Source: Rahnella bonaserana (GTDB lineage Bacteria; Pseudomonadota; Gammaproteobacteria; Enterobacterales; Enterobacteriaceae). From it: 64,000 nt of DNA. This document shows, in pieces, positions 53,167-63,974 of the stretch (the first letter of the stretch is position 1; the number at the start of each line of letters is the position of its first letter). The stretch is from positions 186,001 through 250,000 of the forward strand of contig NZ_JAFMOW010000063.1 of assembly GCF_019049675.1 (NCBI RefSeq). The letters are read 5' to 3'. The notes under the pieces were generated by a model. That model was not told where the DNA came from, ran no database searches, and worked only from the letters and a program-made list of their open reading frames with translations. Both the position numbers and the translations under genes were made by a program.

Positions 53167-53796
53167 CTACAGTTTCCGCCCTGTCGCTACGATGTACACT
53201 TCTCGCGAACGTGCTCGGGAAGCGTCTGGCTTACGAATCTTCACCTTCGTAAACAGGGAGCGAATTTCCCGCAGGTATTCATCAAAGCCATCTCCCTGAA
53301 ACACCTTCACCAGGAAACTTCCACCTGGTGCTAATACATCCCGACACATATCCAATGCTAATTCAACCAGATACATCGATTTTGGAATATCGACTGCCGG
53401 AGTACCGCTCATATTAGGCGCCATGTCAGACATGACCACCTGAACTTTGCTTTCTCCCACGCGTTCGAGCAGCGCTTTGAGAACTAATTCATCACGAAAA
53501 TCCCCCTGAAGGAAGTCGACTCCAACAATAGGATCCATAGGTAAAAGGTCAAGAGCAATAATTCGCCCTTTGTTACCGATCTGCGTAGCCACATACTGTG
53601 ACCAACCGCCAGGTGCTGCACCTAAATCAACCACCGTCATACCCGGTTTAAACAGCTTATCGCCTTGCTGTATTTCATCAAGTTTAAACCAGGCACGGGA
53701 ACGCAGCCCTTTTTTCTGTGCTTGTAGCACATATTTATCGCTAAAGTGTTCCTGCAACCAGCGACTGGAACTTGCAGAACGCTTTTTATTAGACAT
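53167..53796 (-). CDS. rlmE: 23S rRNA 2'-O-ribose methyltransferase RlmE
   Basis: RlmE (FtsJ/RrmJ) methylates U2552 in the A loop of 23S rRNA at a late step of 50S assembly. The protein has 209 residues: SAM-binding [13 protein letters not shown], then SDMAPNMSG (catalytic Asp), [10 protein letters not shown] (catalytic Lys) and the SREVYIV Glu. It is the first gene of the rlmE-ftsH operon. Confidence 0.98.
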   Translation of the reverse strand: MSNKKRSASSSRWLQEHFSDKYVLQAQKKGLRSRAWFKLDEIQQGDKLFKPGMTVVDLGAAPGGWSQYVATQIGNKGRIIALDLLPMDPIVGVDFLQGDFRDELVLKALLERVGESKVQVVMSDMAPNMSGTPAVDIPKSMYLVELALDMCRDVLAPGGSFLVKVFQGDGFDEYLREIRSLFTKVKIRKPDASRARSREVYIVATGRKL

Positions 53797-53978
53797 TATT
53801 TAGTAACCATATAGTTTTCCAACCACCCTGAGTTAGAGCCTTTGGAACAAGCCGTTAGCATCATGGCGTCTATGGCTAAGTCAGTATAATTGACCTCCCG
53901 AAGCAGTCCGGGTTGGTCATATACATGAGATGGCGGTAGAATGAACCGTTTTCAATCCCAACTTAAGCAAAAAAGACG

Positions 53979-54275
53979 ATGAATCTTAACAATAAACAAA
54001 AACAGTACCTGAAAGGTCTGGCACATCCACTGAAACCGGTTGTTATGCTGGGCAACAACGGCCTGACAGAAGGTGTGTTGGCCGAAATCGAACAGGCACT
54101 GCAACATCACGAACTGATCAAGGTAAAAGTCGCGGCAGAAGAACGTGAGACGAAGACCTTGATCGTAGACGCGATTGTGCGTGAAACCAAGGCGTGTAAT
54201 GTGCAAGTCATCGGCAATATGCTGGTACTTTATCGCCCTTCCACCGAAGACCGCAAAATTATCTTACCGCGTTAA
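53979..54275 (+). CDS. yhbY: CRM-domain RNA-binding protein YhbY
   Basis: The 98-residue protein associates with pre-50S particles. The LGNNGLTEGVLAEIEQAL loop is the GxxG RNA-binding part of the CRM fold, and VQVIGNMLVLYRPS closes the domain. It is divergent from rlmE; both act in 50S biogenesis. Confidence 0.96.
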   Translation: MNLNNKQKQYLKGLAHPLKPVVMLGNNGLTEGVLAEIEQALQHHELIKVKVAAEERETKTLIVDAIVRETKACNVQVIGNMLVLYRPSTEDRKIILPR

Positions 54276-54416
54276 TCCATTAAGGTTTAACGAAAAGCGC
54301 TGTAGATTTTCGGAAAGGTGCCACGAAATCACGTTCAGGGGAAGGTCTTAGCGGGCCTTTTTACTTTAGTTTTCAATTTACTGTGAAGTAATTCACTGCA
54401 TGAATGTGAGAATTAC

Positions 54417-54445
54417 AGGGCGAAACATCACGTTTCGCCCTTTTT
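54417..54445. terminator. Terminator between yhbY and greA
   Basis: AGGGCGAAAC / GTTTCGCCCT with a 5-nt loop and TTTTT tail on the plus strand, just after the convergent ends of yhbY and greA. Confidence 0.8.
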
Positions 54446-54455
54446 AATGCAGATT

Positions 54456-54932
54456 TTAGAGGTATTCGACCTTCAATACTTCAAATTCAACATCACCGCC
54501 AGGTGTTTTGATGACCACAACGTCATCCTGTTCTTTACCGATTAAACCACGTGCAATCGGTGAGTTTACAGAAATGAGGTTCTGTTTAAAATCAGCTTCG
54601 TCATCGCCCACAATGCGGTATTTTTGTTCTTCTTCAGTATCCAGATTCAGCACGGTTACTGTGGCACCAAAAATCACGCGACCCGTCGCAGGCATTTTTG
54701 TCACATCGATAACCTGAGCGTTCGAAAGCTTGGCTTCGATTTCCTGAATACGGCCTTCACAAAAACCCTGCTGCTCACGCGCAGCATGGTATTCAGCATT
54801 CTCTTTCAAATCGCCGTGTTCACGTGCGGTCGCGATATCAGAAATGATTTTCGGGCGACGGACACTTTTCAGATGGTCCAGTTCTTCACGTAATCTTTCT
54901 GCGCCACGCAATGTCATCGGAATCGGTTTCAT
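54456..54932 (-). CDS. greA: Transcript cleavage factor GreA
   Basis: GreA rescues backtracked RNA polymerase by stimulating cleavage of the RNA 3' end. The protein has 158 residues. The N-terminal coiled coil carries the acidic tip [12 protein letters not shown], and the C-terminal FKBP-like domain has [12 protein letters not shown]. It matches E. coli GreA in length and sequence. Confidence 0.98.
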   Translation of the reverse strand: MKPIPMTLRGAERLREELDHLKSVRRPKIISDIATAREHGDLKENAEYHAAREQQGFCEGRIQEIEAKLSNAQVIDVTKMPATGRVIFGATVTVLNLDTEEEQKYRIVGDDEADFKQNLISVNSPIARGLIGKEQDDVVVIKTPGGDVEFEVLKVEYL

Positions 54933-55033
54933 ATATTTATTACCTCTAACTTGGTCCTTTCGGTAAACACCGTCCTGATTGAATCAGGTAAGAAATTAAG
55001 CCAGCTCTTCTGACCGACTCTCTGGCGAAAAAC

Positions 55034-55072
55034 AAAAAAAACCTCACCCGGAGTTGCCACCAGGCCAGGATT
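55034..55072 (-). promoter_or_regulatory. Possible leader attenuator of greA (GraL-like)
   Basis: On the minus strand a GC-rich stem-capable stretch (CCTGG...CCGGGTGAGG) is followed by eight T, about 100 bp upstream of the greA ATG. E. coli greA has a leader with a terminator that releases the GraL RNAs; position and T run agree, but the stem is weak. Confidence 0.35.
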
Positions 55073-55213
55073 CATTTTGCATTTTGATTCGTATTTTAAC
55101 GTAGAGTTCCTTGAGGATCATCGTTTACTTTCAGCCACGTTGCGCCTTGGTTCGTAGCATCGTAGTATGGCACCACATTATCCTGCCGTTACCCAGAGCC
55201 TTTACTCAAAATA

Positions 55214-56647
55214 ATGCGTTTTTTACGAATTGTCAGTGGATTAGCATGCGCGTTTGTACTGAATACAAATGCGGCTCAGATCGAAAATTACACAGAATAT
55301 CTGCCTGACGGCACGAATCTGGCTGTGCTGGTACAGAAAATTGGCGCGCCTGCGCCGGCTATAGACTATCACGGTACTCAGATGGCATTGCCCGCCAGTA
55401 CCATGAAGATTCTGACCGCGCTGGCGGCCCTGTTGCAGCTTGGGCCTGATTTTCGTTTCACCACCACTCTTGAAACACCAGGTTCCGTTTCAGATGGCAT
55501 ATTAAAAGGTGATTTGGTCGCTCGTTTTTCCGGCGATCCGACCCTAAAACGTCAGAATATTCGGAATATGGTCGCTGTTTTGAAAAAACAGGGCGTCAAA
55601 GAAATCACCGGCGATGTGGTTATCGATACTTCGGTTTTTGCCAGCCATGACAAAGCGCCGGGATGGCCATGGAACGACATTACCCAATGCTTTAGCGCAC
55701 CGCCAGCTGCCGCCATTGTCGACAGAAACTGTTTCTCCGTCTCACTTTACAGTGCGCCGAAACCTGATGAAAACGCATTTATTCGCGTCGCGTCTTACTA
55801 TCCGGTACATATGTTTAGCGAAGTGCGCACTCTGGCGAAAGGCTCTCCGGATGCACAATATTGTGAACTGGACGTCGTCCCCGGTGAATTCAATCGCTAT
55901 ACCCTCACCGGCTGTCTGACCCAACGCAGCGAACCTTTGCCGCTGGCATTCGCTATTCAGGATGGCGCCAGTTATGCCGGTGCGATTTTAAAAGATGAGC
56001 TGTTGCAGGCTGATATTCAGATCGATGGCACGTTAAAGCGGCAGACTAAGCCAACACCGGCGGGTACCGTTCTGGCGCAAACCCAGTCGGCGCCGTTGCA
56101 TGATCTGTTGCATCAGATGCTGAAGAAATCAGACAACATGATCGCCGATACGGTATTTCGTACTATTGGCCATCAGCGTTTTGGCGTGCCGGGAACGTGG
56201 CGTGCAGGTTCAGATGCTGTCCGTCAGATTTTGCGTCAGAAAGCAGGCGTGGATTTAGGAAACTCTATTCAGGTTGATGGTTCCGGTCTTTCCCGCCATG
56301 ACTTGCTGTCACCGGCCACCATGATGCAGGTCCTTCAATACATCGCGCAGCATGATAAAGAGTTAGACTTTATCTCAATGCTGCCATTAGCCGGTCATGA
56401 CGGAACCTTGCAATATCGCGGCGGTTTGCATGAAGCGGGCGTTGACGGCAAAGTATCGGCGAAAACCGGCTCACTGTCTGGTGTATACAACCTTGCAGGC
56501 TTTATTACGACGGCCAGCGGACAACGAATGGCCTTTGTCCAGTTCCTTTCAGGATATGCGGTTCCGCCTGAAGATCAACGCACGCGACGGGCTCCGCTGG
56601 TACGTTTTGAAAGCCGTCTCTACAGGGATATCTACCAAAATAATTAA
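55214..56647 (+). CDS. dacB: D-alanyl-D-alanine carboxypeptidase/endopeptidase PBP4
   Basis: This periplasmic class C penicillin-binding protein trims and opens peptidoglycan crosslinks. The 477-residue protein has a signal peptide (about 1-20), the nucleophile motif S62-T-M-K65, SDN in KKSDNMIAD and KTG in SAKTGSLSG. The large insertion between the first and second motif is typical. pmrA follows 20 bp later, so it may share a transcript. Confidence 0.97.
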   Translation: MRFLRIVSGLACAFVLNTNAAQIENYTEYLPDGTNLAVLVQKIGAPAPAIDYHGTQMALPASTMKILTALAALLQLGPDFRFTTTLETPGSVSDGILKGDLVARFSGDPTLKRQNIRNMVAVLKKQGVKEITGDVVIDTSVFASHDKAPGWPWNDITQCFSAPPAAAIVDRNCFSVSLYSAPKPDENAFIRVASYYPVHMFSEVRTLAKGSPDAQYCELDVVPGEFNRYTLTGCLTQRSEPLPLAFAIQDGASYAGAILKDELLQADIQIDGTLKRQTKPTPAGTVLAQTQSAPLHDLLHQMLKKSDNMIADTVFRTIGHQRFGVPGTWRAGSDAVRQILRQKAGVDLGNSIQVDGSGLSRHDLLSPATMMQVLQYIAQHDKELDFISMLPLAGHDGTLQYRGGLHEAGVDGKVSAKTGSLSGVYNLAGFITTASGQRMAFVQFLSGYAVPPEDQRTRRAPLVRFESRLYRDIYQNN

Positions 56648-56667
56648 CCACGGAGAAGTGCCAGACA

Positions 56668-57330
56668 ATGAAACTACTGATCGTTGAAGATGATGAACTT
56701 TTACGGCAGGGGTTGATGCTGGCACTTACCAGTGAAAATTATGCCTGCGACTGCGCTTCAACGGCGGCCGAGGCGCACAGCCTGATTCAAACCAGCCAGT
56801 ACAGTCTGGTGATCCTGGATTTAGGATTGCCAGACAAAGACGGGGCAACGTTACTGCGCGAGTGGCGACGCCAGAACATCGCTCTCCCCGTCCTTATCCT
56901 TACCGCCCGGGATGCGTTAGAAGACCGCGTCGATGGTCTTGATGCCGGCGCTGATGATTACCTGATCAAACCTTTTGCTCTGGTCGAATTACAGGCCCGC
57001 GTGAGGGCGCTTATCCGCCGTTATCAGGGACAAAGCGACAATCAAATTTCAGTGGGTAATCTTAAAATCAACTTGTCCTCGCAACAGGCTTATCTCGACA
57101 ACAATCCGGTAGAAGTCACTCCGAAAGAGTTCGCGATTTTGTCGCGCCTGATGATGCGTGCCGGTCAAACCGTGAACAGGGAATTACTTCAGCAAGATCT
57201 TTACACCTGGCAGGATGATCTCGGTTCCAACACACTCGAAGTCCATGTCCATAACCTGCGTCGTAAGCTCGGTAAAGAAGTCATCCGTACCGTACGTGGC
57301 ATTGGCTACCGGCTGGAAATTCTACAATGA
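56668..57330 (+). CDS. pmrA: Response regulator PmrA (BasR), OmpR family
   Basis: The 220-residue regulator has a receiver domain with acidic pair ED (7-8), phosphoacceptor D51 and K101 (LIKPFAL), and an OmpR-type winged helix with TLEVHVHNLRRKLG. PmrA controls lipid A modification and polymyxin resistance in enterics. The match to E. coli BasR is strong. The E. coli gene lies elsewhere with eptA; here it lies between dacB and pmrB. The stop overlaps the pmrB ATG. Confidence 0.92.
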   Translation: MKLLIVEDDELLRQGLMLALTSENYACDCASTAAEAHSLIQTSQYSLVILDLGLPDKDGATLLREWRRQNIALPVLILTARDALEDRVDGLDAGADDYLIKPFALVELQARVRALIRRYQGQSDNQISVGNLKINLSSQQAYLDNNPVEVTPKEFAILSRLMMRAGQTVNRELLQQDLYTWQDDLGSNTLEVHVHNLRRKLGKEVIRTVRGIGYRLEILQ

Positions 57331-58430
57331 CCAGTATGCGTCGCCGTCTGCTGGTTATGCTGGCATTGATTTTATTCGTCACTCAGCTCACCAGTGTTTT
57401 CTGGCTCTGGCACGAGAGCCAGGAACAAATTAATCTGCTGGTCAATGACACTCTGTCAGCCAAAGTCCGTAACGCACATGTTGAGAAGGAAATTGCAGAA
57501 GCCATTGCTTCACTGATTGCTCCTTCCTTACTGATGATGAGTATTACTCTGATACTGTCCTTTTGGGCCATCAGCTGGATCATTCGCCCTCTCAATCAGT
57601 TGCAGAAACGTCTTGAAACCCGCTCGGCTGATAACCTTTCTCCCCTGCCGCTTAACAGTGAAATCAGGGAGGTGGTTGCCGTGACCAATGCACTCAATCA
57701 GCTGTTTTCCCGTCTCTCCAGCACTATCCAGCAGGAACGATTGTTCACTGCAGATGCGGCGCATGAGTTGCGTACTCCTCTCGCTGGCGTGCGGTTGCAT
57801 TTAGAAATCATGCAAAAAAATGGCGTGGAAGGCAGCGATATGTTGATAACGCGTATCGACCTGCTGATACACACCATAGAACAATTGCTCATGCTTGCCC
57901 GCGCAGGACAAAATTTCGCGAAAGGCGAATACCAGCAAGTCGATCTCATCAGTAACGTCATGACGCCACTCGAAGAAGAGTTGCGCGAGATGCTTGATGA
58001 ACGGGGACAGAAGCTGAAAATGCACTTACCGGCGTTTGCTGAAATTCAGGGAGATGCCGTGCTGCTGCGTTTGATGGTGCGCAATCTTGTCGAAAACGCC
58101 CACCGTTACAGTCCGGAAAATAGCGATATCACAATTACGATTGTGCCCAAAAATAACGGCTTCCTGATACAGATTGATGATGCGGGTCCGGGCATTGATG
58201 AGAACAAAACCAGCGAACTGACACAGGCGTTTAAACGCAGCGATCAACGATATGGCGGCAGCGGCCTGGGCTTAAATATTGTGGTACGGATCACGCATCT
58301 GCACGCAGGCATATTGACCTTAAGAAACCGTATCGATAACGCGGGGCTCAGTGCACAGTGCTGGTTACCGGATGTCGCGCTACAAAGTTCACTTATCCCA
58401 TCCACGGATATTTCAAACATTGCATATTAA
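57327..58430 (+). CDS. pmrB: Sensor histidine kinase PmrB (BasS)
   Basis: The 367-residue inner-membrane kinase has helices at about 8-27 and 64-85 with a short periplasmic loop. That loop has E55-I-A-E58, an ExxE motif like the iron-sensing one of Salmonella PmrB. HAMP follows, then H146 in AAHELRTPLAG, the N box LVENAHRYSPE, and the GPGID and GGSGLGLNIV boxes. Translation is coupled to pmrA. No eptA/pmrC gene is adjacent. Confidence 0.92.
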   Translation: MTSMRRRLLVMLALILFVTQLTSVFWLWHESQEQINLLVNDTLSAKVRNAHVEKEIAEAIASLIAPSLLMMSITLILSFWAISWIIRPLNQLQKRLETRSADNLSPLPLNSEIREVVAVTNALNQLFSRLSSTIQQERLFTADAAHELRTPLAGVRLHLEIMQKNGVEGSDMLITRIDLLIHTIEQLLMLARAGQNFAKGEYQQVDLISNVMTPLEEELREMLDERGQKLKMHLPAFAEIQGDAVLLRLMVRNLVENAHRYSPENSDITITIVPKNNGFLIQIDDAGPGIDENKTSELTQAFKRSDQRYGGSGLGLNIVVRITHLHAGILTLRNRIDNAGLSAQCWLPDVALQSSLIPSTDISNIAY

Positions 58431-58467
58431 AAGACTGTTTACGATGCTAATGCGTATCTATATTCAG

Positions 58468-58497
58468 AAGGTTACATTGCTATTTTTATGCAACCTT
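58468..58497. other. Hairpin after pmrB
   Basis: AAGGTT-A-CAT / ATG-C-AACCTT with a 10-nt loop, 38 bp past the pmrB stop. No T tract follows, so its role as terminator is uncertain. Confidence 0.4.
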
Positions 58498-58580
58498 TGA
58501 ATTAATCATTATGTTTACAGAATTAGTGTACACCTGGATAAATGATTATGATTTAAAATAAAAATTTATAATAACGAAAT

Positions 58581-58600
58581 AGCAGCCCATGAAGAGCTGC
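58581..58600 (-). terminator. Possible terminator after the 194-residue unknown gene
   Basis: AGCAGC/GAGCTGC arms lie 40 bp downstream of the stop on the minus strand, followed by an AT-rich tail (TATTTCGTTATT). Confidence 0.4.
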
Positions 58601-58639
58601 GCAATGATCATCATCAACAATAACCGGCAAAAGTTAGTT

Positions 58640-59224
58640 TCACCGACCAGTGAATTTTGCGTTATATTTCGCCCATACTTCTTTGGAATGTTTTTTTAGT
58701 TTACGTTCGCCCACATAAGTTTGGATATCTTGTTCCCAAGGTGGAGATACTGCCTCACCTAAATGCCAGAAATAAACATTATTTTTAAACCTATGCCAGT
58801 TTCGGTATATATGACGTAATTCTGAACCTGTAATAGAGCGGTTACCTTCCACTGTGTCTCTATTTTTCCCAACTCTAAAGTTCTTATTGGCAACTGCTGT
58901 GACATCCAACGCATCAAGAGCAAAGTGGATATTTTTTCCTACTGATATCCCCCACTCAACAACAGCTTTACATTTTCTACGTAAATCCTGGTTGCTGCCA
59001 GAGCCCCCCCATGCAGAAGAGTATTTCGGATGTTTACGGATAAAACTCTCAAGCAGGGACTGATCGCAATTGGCTGAAAAAGGGTCAATTTTGACTACAT
59101 GATAGCTATCGGCTGTGATTACTTTTCCTTTAAAATCTTTAGCGTTTGCTATGTACCACTTACGGGCATAATCGGAATGGACACCATACATCAGATCACC
59201 TTGCTTAGGTTTAGGATGAGGCAT
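58640..59224 (-). CDS. Unrecognised 194-residue protein in an AT-rich pocket
   Basis: I do not recognise this gene. It encodes a basic, aromatic-rich protein without signal peptide or membrane helix, so probably soluble and cytoplasmic. Segments that may be conserved are MYGVHSDYARKWY, KIDPFSANCDQSLL, SITGSELRHIYRNWHRF and the tail rich in Lys. Two cysteines are present, not in a metal-site pattern. The ATG has a GGAG-like site (AAGGAGCG) upstream, supporting translation. It lies between pmrAB and obgE, adjacent in relatives, with AT-rich flanks unlike its neighbours, which suggests acquired DNA. Toxin, effector and enzyme are all possible. Confidence 0.7.
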   Translation of the reverse strand: MPHPKPKQGDLMYGVHSDYARKWYIANAKDFKGKVITADSYHVVKIDPFSANCDQSLLESFIRKHPKYSSAWGGSGSNQDLRRKCKAVVEWGISVGKNIHFALDALDVTAVANKNFRVGKNRDTVEGNRSITGSELRHIYRNWHRFKNNVYFWHLGEAVSPPWEQDIQTYVGERKLKKHSKEVWAKYNAKFTGR

Positions 59225-59684
59225 ATAACGCTCCTTGTTTTTAATTAAAATATAATTCGATGAAGAAAGAAAATTAATTTTAATATATGGGACTATTATA
59301 ACACTAGTCCTCCACCTCGATAAAATAAAGAAATTAAAGCATTATTTTAAATGGAAAAATCCGTATAGATATATAACTACTATGAATGATATTTTGGGTG
59401 ACGATAAGAGTTGTTATTGGAGGCGATACAAAGTTAAGTTTATGTTACTTCTTCTTTCTGTAAAAAAGAAATGTTATAGCTGATAAATTATCAGTCCTGT
59501 TTTAACAAGACACTGAAACATAAGTCAGTTGCAAGGCAGGCTTGAGGACAATGAGAAAGGCAAAATGACAGGATAAATGAACTCAAAAAGTAGACGGCAC
59601 GTGCCTAAAAATGGCATAAGAGTGGTTTTCGGAAAAGCTGCCTAAGGCAACTTTTCCGTCTTTATTCACAACAACTCTTGAGGA
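59225..59684. other. Gene-free AT-rich spacer upstream of the unknown gene
   Basis: 460 bp without a convincing frame. The half near the unknown gene is strongly AT-rich and should hold its promoter. Near obgE a hairpin occurs at 59631-59657 (GGAAAAG/CTTTTCC with inner TGCC/GGCA); it may mark the obgE transcript end, though the minus-strand side lacks a T tract. Confidence 0.5.
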
Positions 59685-60875
<1,191 letters not shown>

Positions 60876-60890
60876 TCATTCGCCGGGCAG

Positions 60891-61847
60891 CTAAAGTTTA
60901 GCTACCAGGTTTTGCTCTGTCCGACGTGGCCACCAACGATGGCCAATTGCGGAAAACATTGCACCCGCCACCACCACAAATGCCCCAAGATAACCAATGA
61001 AATTAAGCACTGGTGCAGCAAAAAAGTCAGGCCAGGCAAGTGCCAATAAATCTGAAAATAGCAGGGTAAACAACGGGGTCAGTGTCACAAGAGCACTGAC
61101 CTGAGCAGCCTGCCATCTCGCCATCGCTTCCGCTAAGGCGCCATATCCTACTAAGGTATTCGCGCCGCAAAACAACAGACAGGCAAACTGCCAGCCGCTG
61201 AGCTGTGAAAGCACCGCCGGGCTGGCCAGCGGGAGCAATGCGATAGAACATAAAGTGTACAGCAAAAACAGGATTTGCGGTGAAGCCAGTTGGCGCAGTA
61301 ATACCTTTTGCGCCACGCCGTATATCACCCAAACCGTTGCTGCCCCGACGCCAAAAATCACACCCAAGGTGTAATCCGTCAGACGGGTAAAGATTTCAAT
61401 CAGGCTGGTATTAAAAAATAATATCAGCCCGAATATTAACATACTGGCGCCAATGACCTGCGTAACACGCATCCTTTCTTTCAGGATAATCACGCTGGCC
61501 ACCATTATCCCGACAGGAGAAAGCTGACCAATTACCTGAGAGGCCGTTGGACTGAGAAATTGCAGGGACGAACTAAAAAGGACAAAGTTCCCCAGCAATC
61601 CGCAGGTGGCAATCAGGACTAAAACCAGCCAGCGAGGCCGGCTAAAAATCGCTTTCGGCGGTAATCTGTGTCTGGCAGCAAGAATACAACCCAACACAAT
61701 GGCAGCCATCGAAAATCGATACCAGACTACAGTGAAGGGATCCATCACCACTAAAACCTGCTTCATGGCGATGGGCAAAGATCCCCAACTCATAGCAGTG
61801 ATCAGTGCCAACATAATCCCAACAGGGGCCTGCGATTTCGTGTCCAT
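60891..61847 (-). CDS. yhbE: EamA-family inner-membrane transporter YhbE
   Basis: The 318-residue protein has ten predicted helices in two EamA repeats, the first near ITAMSWGSLPIAMKQ, the second near GVGAATVWVIYGVAQK. The family exports metabolites or amino acids; the substrate here is unknown. It lies between rpmA and obgE, as in E. coli. Confidence 0.94.
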   Translation of the reverse strand: MDTKSQAPVGIMLALITAMSWGSLPIAMKQVLVVMDPFTVVWYRFSMAAIVLGCILAARHRLPPKAIFSRPRWLVLVLIATCGLLGNFVLFSSSLQFLSPTASQVIGQLSPVGIMVASVIILKERMRVTQVIGASMLIFGLILFFNTSLIEIFTRLTDYTLGVIFGVGAATVWVIYGVAQKVLLRQLASPQILFLLYTLCSIALLPLASPAVLSQLSGWQFACLLFCGANTLVGYGALAEAMARWQAAQVSALVTLTPLFTLLFSDLLALAWPDFFAAPVLNFIGYLGAFVVVAGAMFSAIGHRWWPRRTEQNLVAKL

Positions 61848-61879
61848 ATCCCGCCAGAATGGGCTAACCAGAATGTAAA

Positions 61880-61905
61880 AAGCCCCGCAACGAATTGCGG
61901 GGCTT
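61880..61905 (-). terminator. Terminator after rpmA
   Basis: AAGCCCCGCAA / TTGCGGGGCTT with a CGAA loop, then TTTT on the minus strand, between rpmA and yhbE. It likely limits read-through from the ribosomal protein genes into yhbE-obgE. Confidence 0.85.
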
Positions 61906-61932
61906 ACATCTATTTACTAAGACGCGAAAAAC

Positions 61933-62202
<270 letters not shown>

Positions 62203-62208
62203 CTAATC

Positions 62209-62520
62209 TTAAGCGCTGATGCCGGTGATTTTAACGTCAGTGAACCACTGACGGTGGCCCTGCTGCTTACGATAGTGTTTACGACGACGAAACTTAACGA
62301 TTTTGACCTTTTCGCCACGACCGTGAGCAACGACTTCAGCTTTAATTACACCGCCAGCAACTAAAGGCAGGCCGATGTTAATTTCTTCACCGTTTGCAAT
62401 CATCAGAACCTGATCGAATTCGATAGCTTCGCCAGTTGCAACGTCCAGCTTCTCCAGACGAATAGTCTGGCCTTCGCTGACACGGTGTTGTTTACCACCA
62501 CTTTGGAAAACCGCGTACAT
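62209..62520 (-). CDS. rplU: 50S ribosomal protein L21
   Basis: The 103-residue protein starts [14 protein letters not shown], as in E. coli; an in-frame extension of 9 residues upstream is not supported. The end [14 protein letters not shown] binds 23S rRNA. It is first in the rplU-rpmA-yhbE-obgE operon and divergent from ispB. Confidence 0.99.
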   Translation of the reverse strand: MYAVFQSGGKQHRVSEGQTIRLEKLDVATGEAIEFDQVLMIANGEEINIGLPLVAGGVIKAEVVAHGRGEKVKIVKFRRRKHYRKQQGHRQWFTDVKITGISA

Positions 62521-62779
62521 ATAAAACTCCGCTTTCCGCGCACTCAACTTTGTATAGTCCAGAGGGCGCTATAAATATTCACAATAGGGCGCGAATTCTA
62601 CGCAAAAAATCAGCATAAGACAAGAGCACAATGCCTACAAAAGAAGAAAAAAAGCGCAGTTCTTTCGATAGCATTTATCTACACTGTTTTTCAAGTACAA
62701 TCCCCTTTACAGTTAGCGCCATGTGCCAATGTGAGCCAGATCTCATTGCGGTGAAGAGAACAACAGCCGAAAAAACACA

Positions 62780-63751
62780 ATGAACCTAGAACAGATTATT
62801 GATCTTACCCAGGACGACATGGCTGCAGTCAACGCATCCATCCTTGAACAGTTGAATTCAGAGGTTTCTCTCATCAATCAACTGGGATATTACATCATTA
62901 GTGGCGGCGGCAAACGTATCCGCCCGATGATAGCAGTACTGGCAGCCAAAGCACTATCCTACCAGGGCGATAAACACGTAAAAGTGGCCGCTCTGATTGA
63001 GTTTATCCATACCGCCACGCTGTTGCATGACGACGTCGTTGATGAGTCTGATATGCGTCGAGGTAAAGCGACTGCTAATGCCGCGTTTGGTAACGCAGCC
63101 AGCGTGCTTGTCGGTGATTTCATCTACACCCGGGCATTTCAAATGATGACGGATCTGGAATCGCTCCCGGTTCTTGCGCTGATGGCAAAAGCGGTCAATG
63201 TGATTGCTGAAGGTGAAGTTCAGCAACTGATTAACTGTAATGATCCGGACATCACTGAAGAAAGCTACATGCAGGTTATCTACAGCAAAACTGCGCGCCT
63301 GTTTGAAGCGGCATCACAATCCTCTGCCATGCTGGCTGGCGGGAATGATGAGCAAATTAAAGCATTGCAGGATTACGGCCGTTACCTCGGTACAGCATTC
63401 CAGCTGATAGACGATTTGCTCGATTATGATGCTGACGGTGAAACACTGGGCAAAAACACCGGTGATGATCTCGATGAAGGTAAACCGACGTTGCCGCTTC
63501 TTCACGCCATGAAGCACGGCGATGCTGAACAATCGGCCATGATTCGAAAAGCTATCGAAGAAGGCAACGGACGTCATTTACTTGAACCTGTTCTTGCCGC
63601 GATGCATCAATGGGGCTCACTGACCTATACCCGTCAGCGTGCTGAAGAAGAAGCAGATAAAGCCATTCAGGCACTGCAGGTTCTTCCTGATTCCGAATAT
63701 CGGGCTGCGCTCGAAGGTCTGGCACATATGTCTGTAAAACGCGATTTCTGA
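62780..63751 (+). CDS. ispB: Octaprenyl diphosphate synthase
   Basis: IspB makes the C40 side chain for ubiquinone and menaquinone from FPP and IPP. The 323-residue all-helical enzyme has both aspartate motifs, LLHDDVVDESDMRRG (first) and LIDDLLDYDAD (second), and the GGKRIRP substrate loop. Promoter sequences for ispB and rplU share the 259-bp gap. Confidence 0.97.
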   Translation: MNLEQIIDLTQDDMAAVNASILEQLNSEVSLINQLGYYIISGGGKRIRPMIAVLAAKALSYQGDKHVKVAALIEFIHTATLLHDDVVDESDMRRGKATANAAFGNAASVLVGDFIYTRAFQMMTDLESLPVLALMAKAVNVIAEGEVQQLINCNDPDITEESYMQVIYSKTARLFEAASQSSAMLAGGNDEQIKALQDYGRYLGTAFQLIDDLLDYDADGETLGKNTGDDLDEGKPTLPLLHAMKHGDAEQSAMIRKAIEEGNGRHLLEPVLAAMHQWGSLTYTRQRAEEEADKAIQALQVLPDSEYRAALEGLAHMSVKRDF

Positions 63752-63758
63752 ATCTACT

Positions 63759-63790
63759 CCGTCGTACCCGCCGGCAGGCAGGTACGACGG
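63759..63790. terminator. Hairpin after ispB
   Basis: CCGTCGTACC / GGTACGACGG with a 12-nt loop, just after the ispB stop and 10 bp before the end of the convergent small gene. It lacks a T tract and could serve both sides. Confidence 0.55.
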
Positions 63791-63800
63791 TATTGTCCGA

Positions 63801-63974
63801 TTAAGCCTCCCCCGGTTTGCGTAACCTGTTAAGCATTTCCGCTACACCCTCCCGCACGATAAAAGAAATCATTGTTTCCCGTTCCGGCTCCCTGAGTTGT
63901 TTATAACTTTCAATCCAAATCGCCAGAGGGTCCTGATGAGAGGTATACACATATTCCGCAGAGTGTTCGTTCAT
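63801..63974 (-). CDS. Small hypothetical protein at the window edge
   Basis: A 57-residue protein is predicted from the ATG at 63974, which has GAG seven bases upstream. The frame stays open to the window edge, so a longer start or a partial gene is possible. The sequence is mostly helical with no signal peptide (MNEHSAEYVYTSHQD at the start, REGVAEMLNRLRK at the end). I do not recognise it; in E. coli, sfsB lies here on the other strand. Confidence 0.5.
   Translation of the reverse strand: MNEHSAEYVYTSHQDPLAIWIESYKQLREPERETMISFIVREGVAEMLNRLRKPGEA

Noticed and set aside
59545-59600. Short ATG frames in the spacer near obgE
   Set aside because: They stop after a few codons and have no conserved features.
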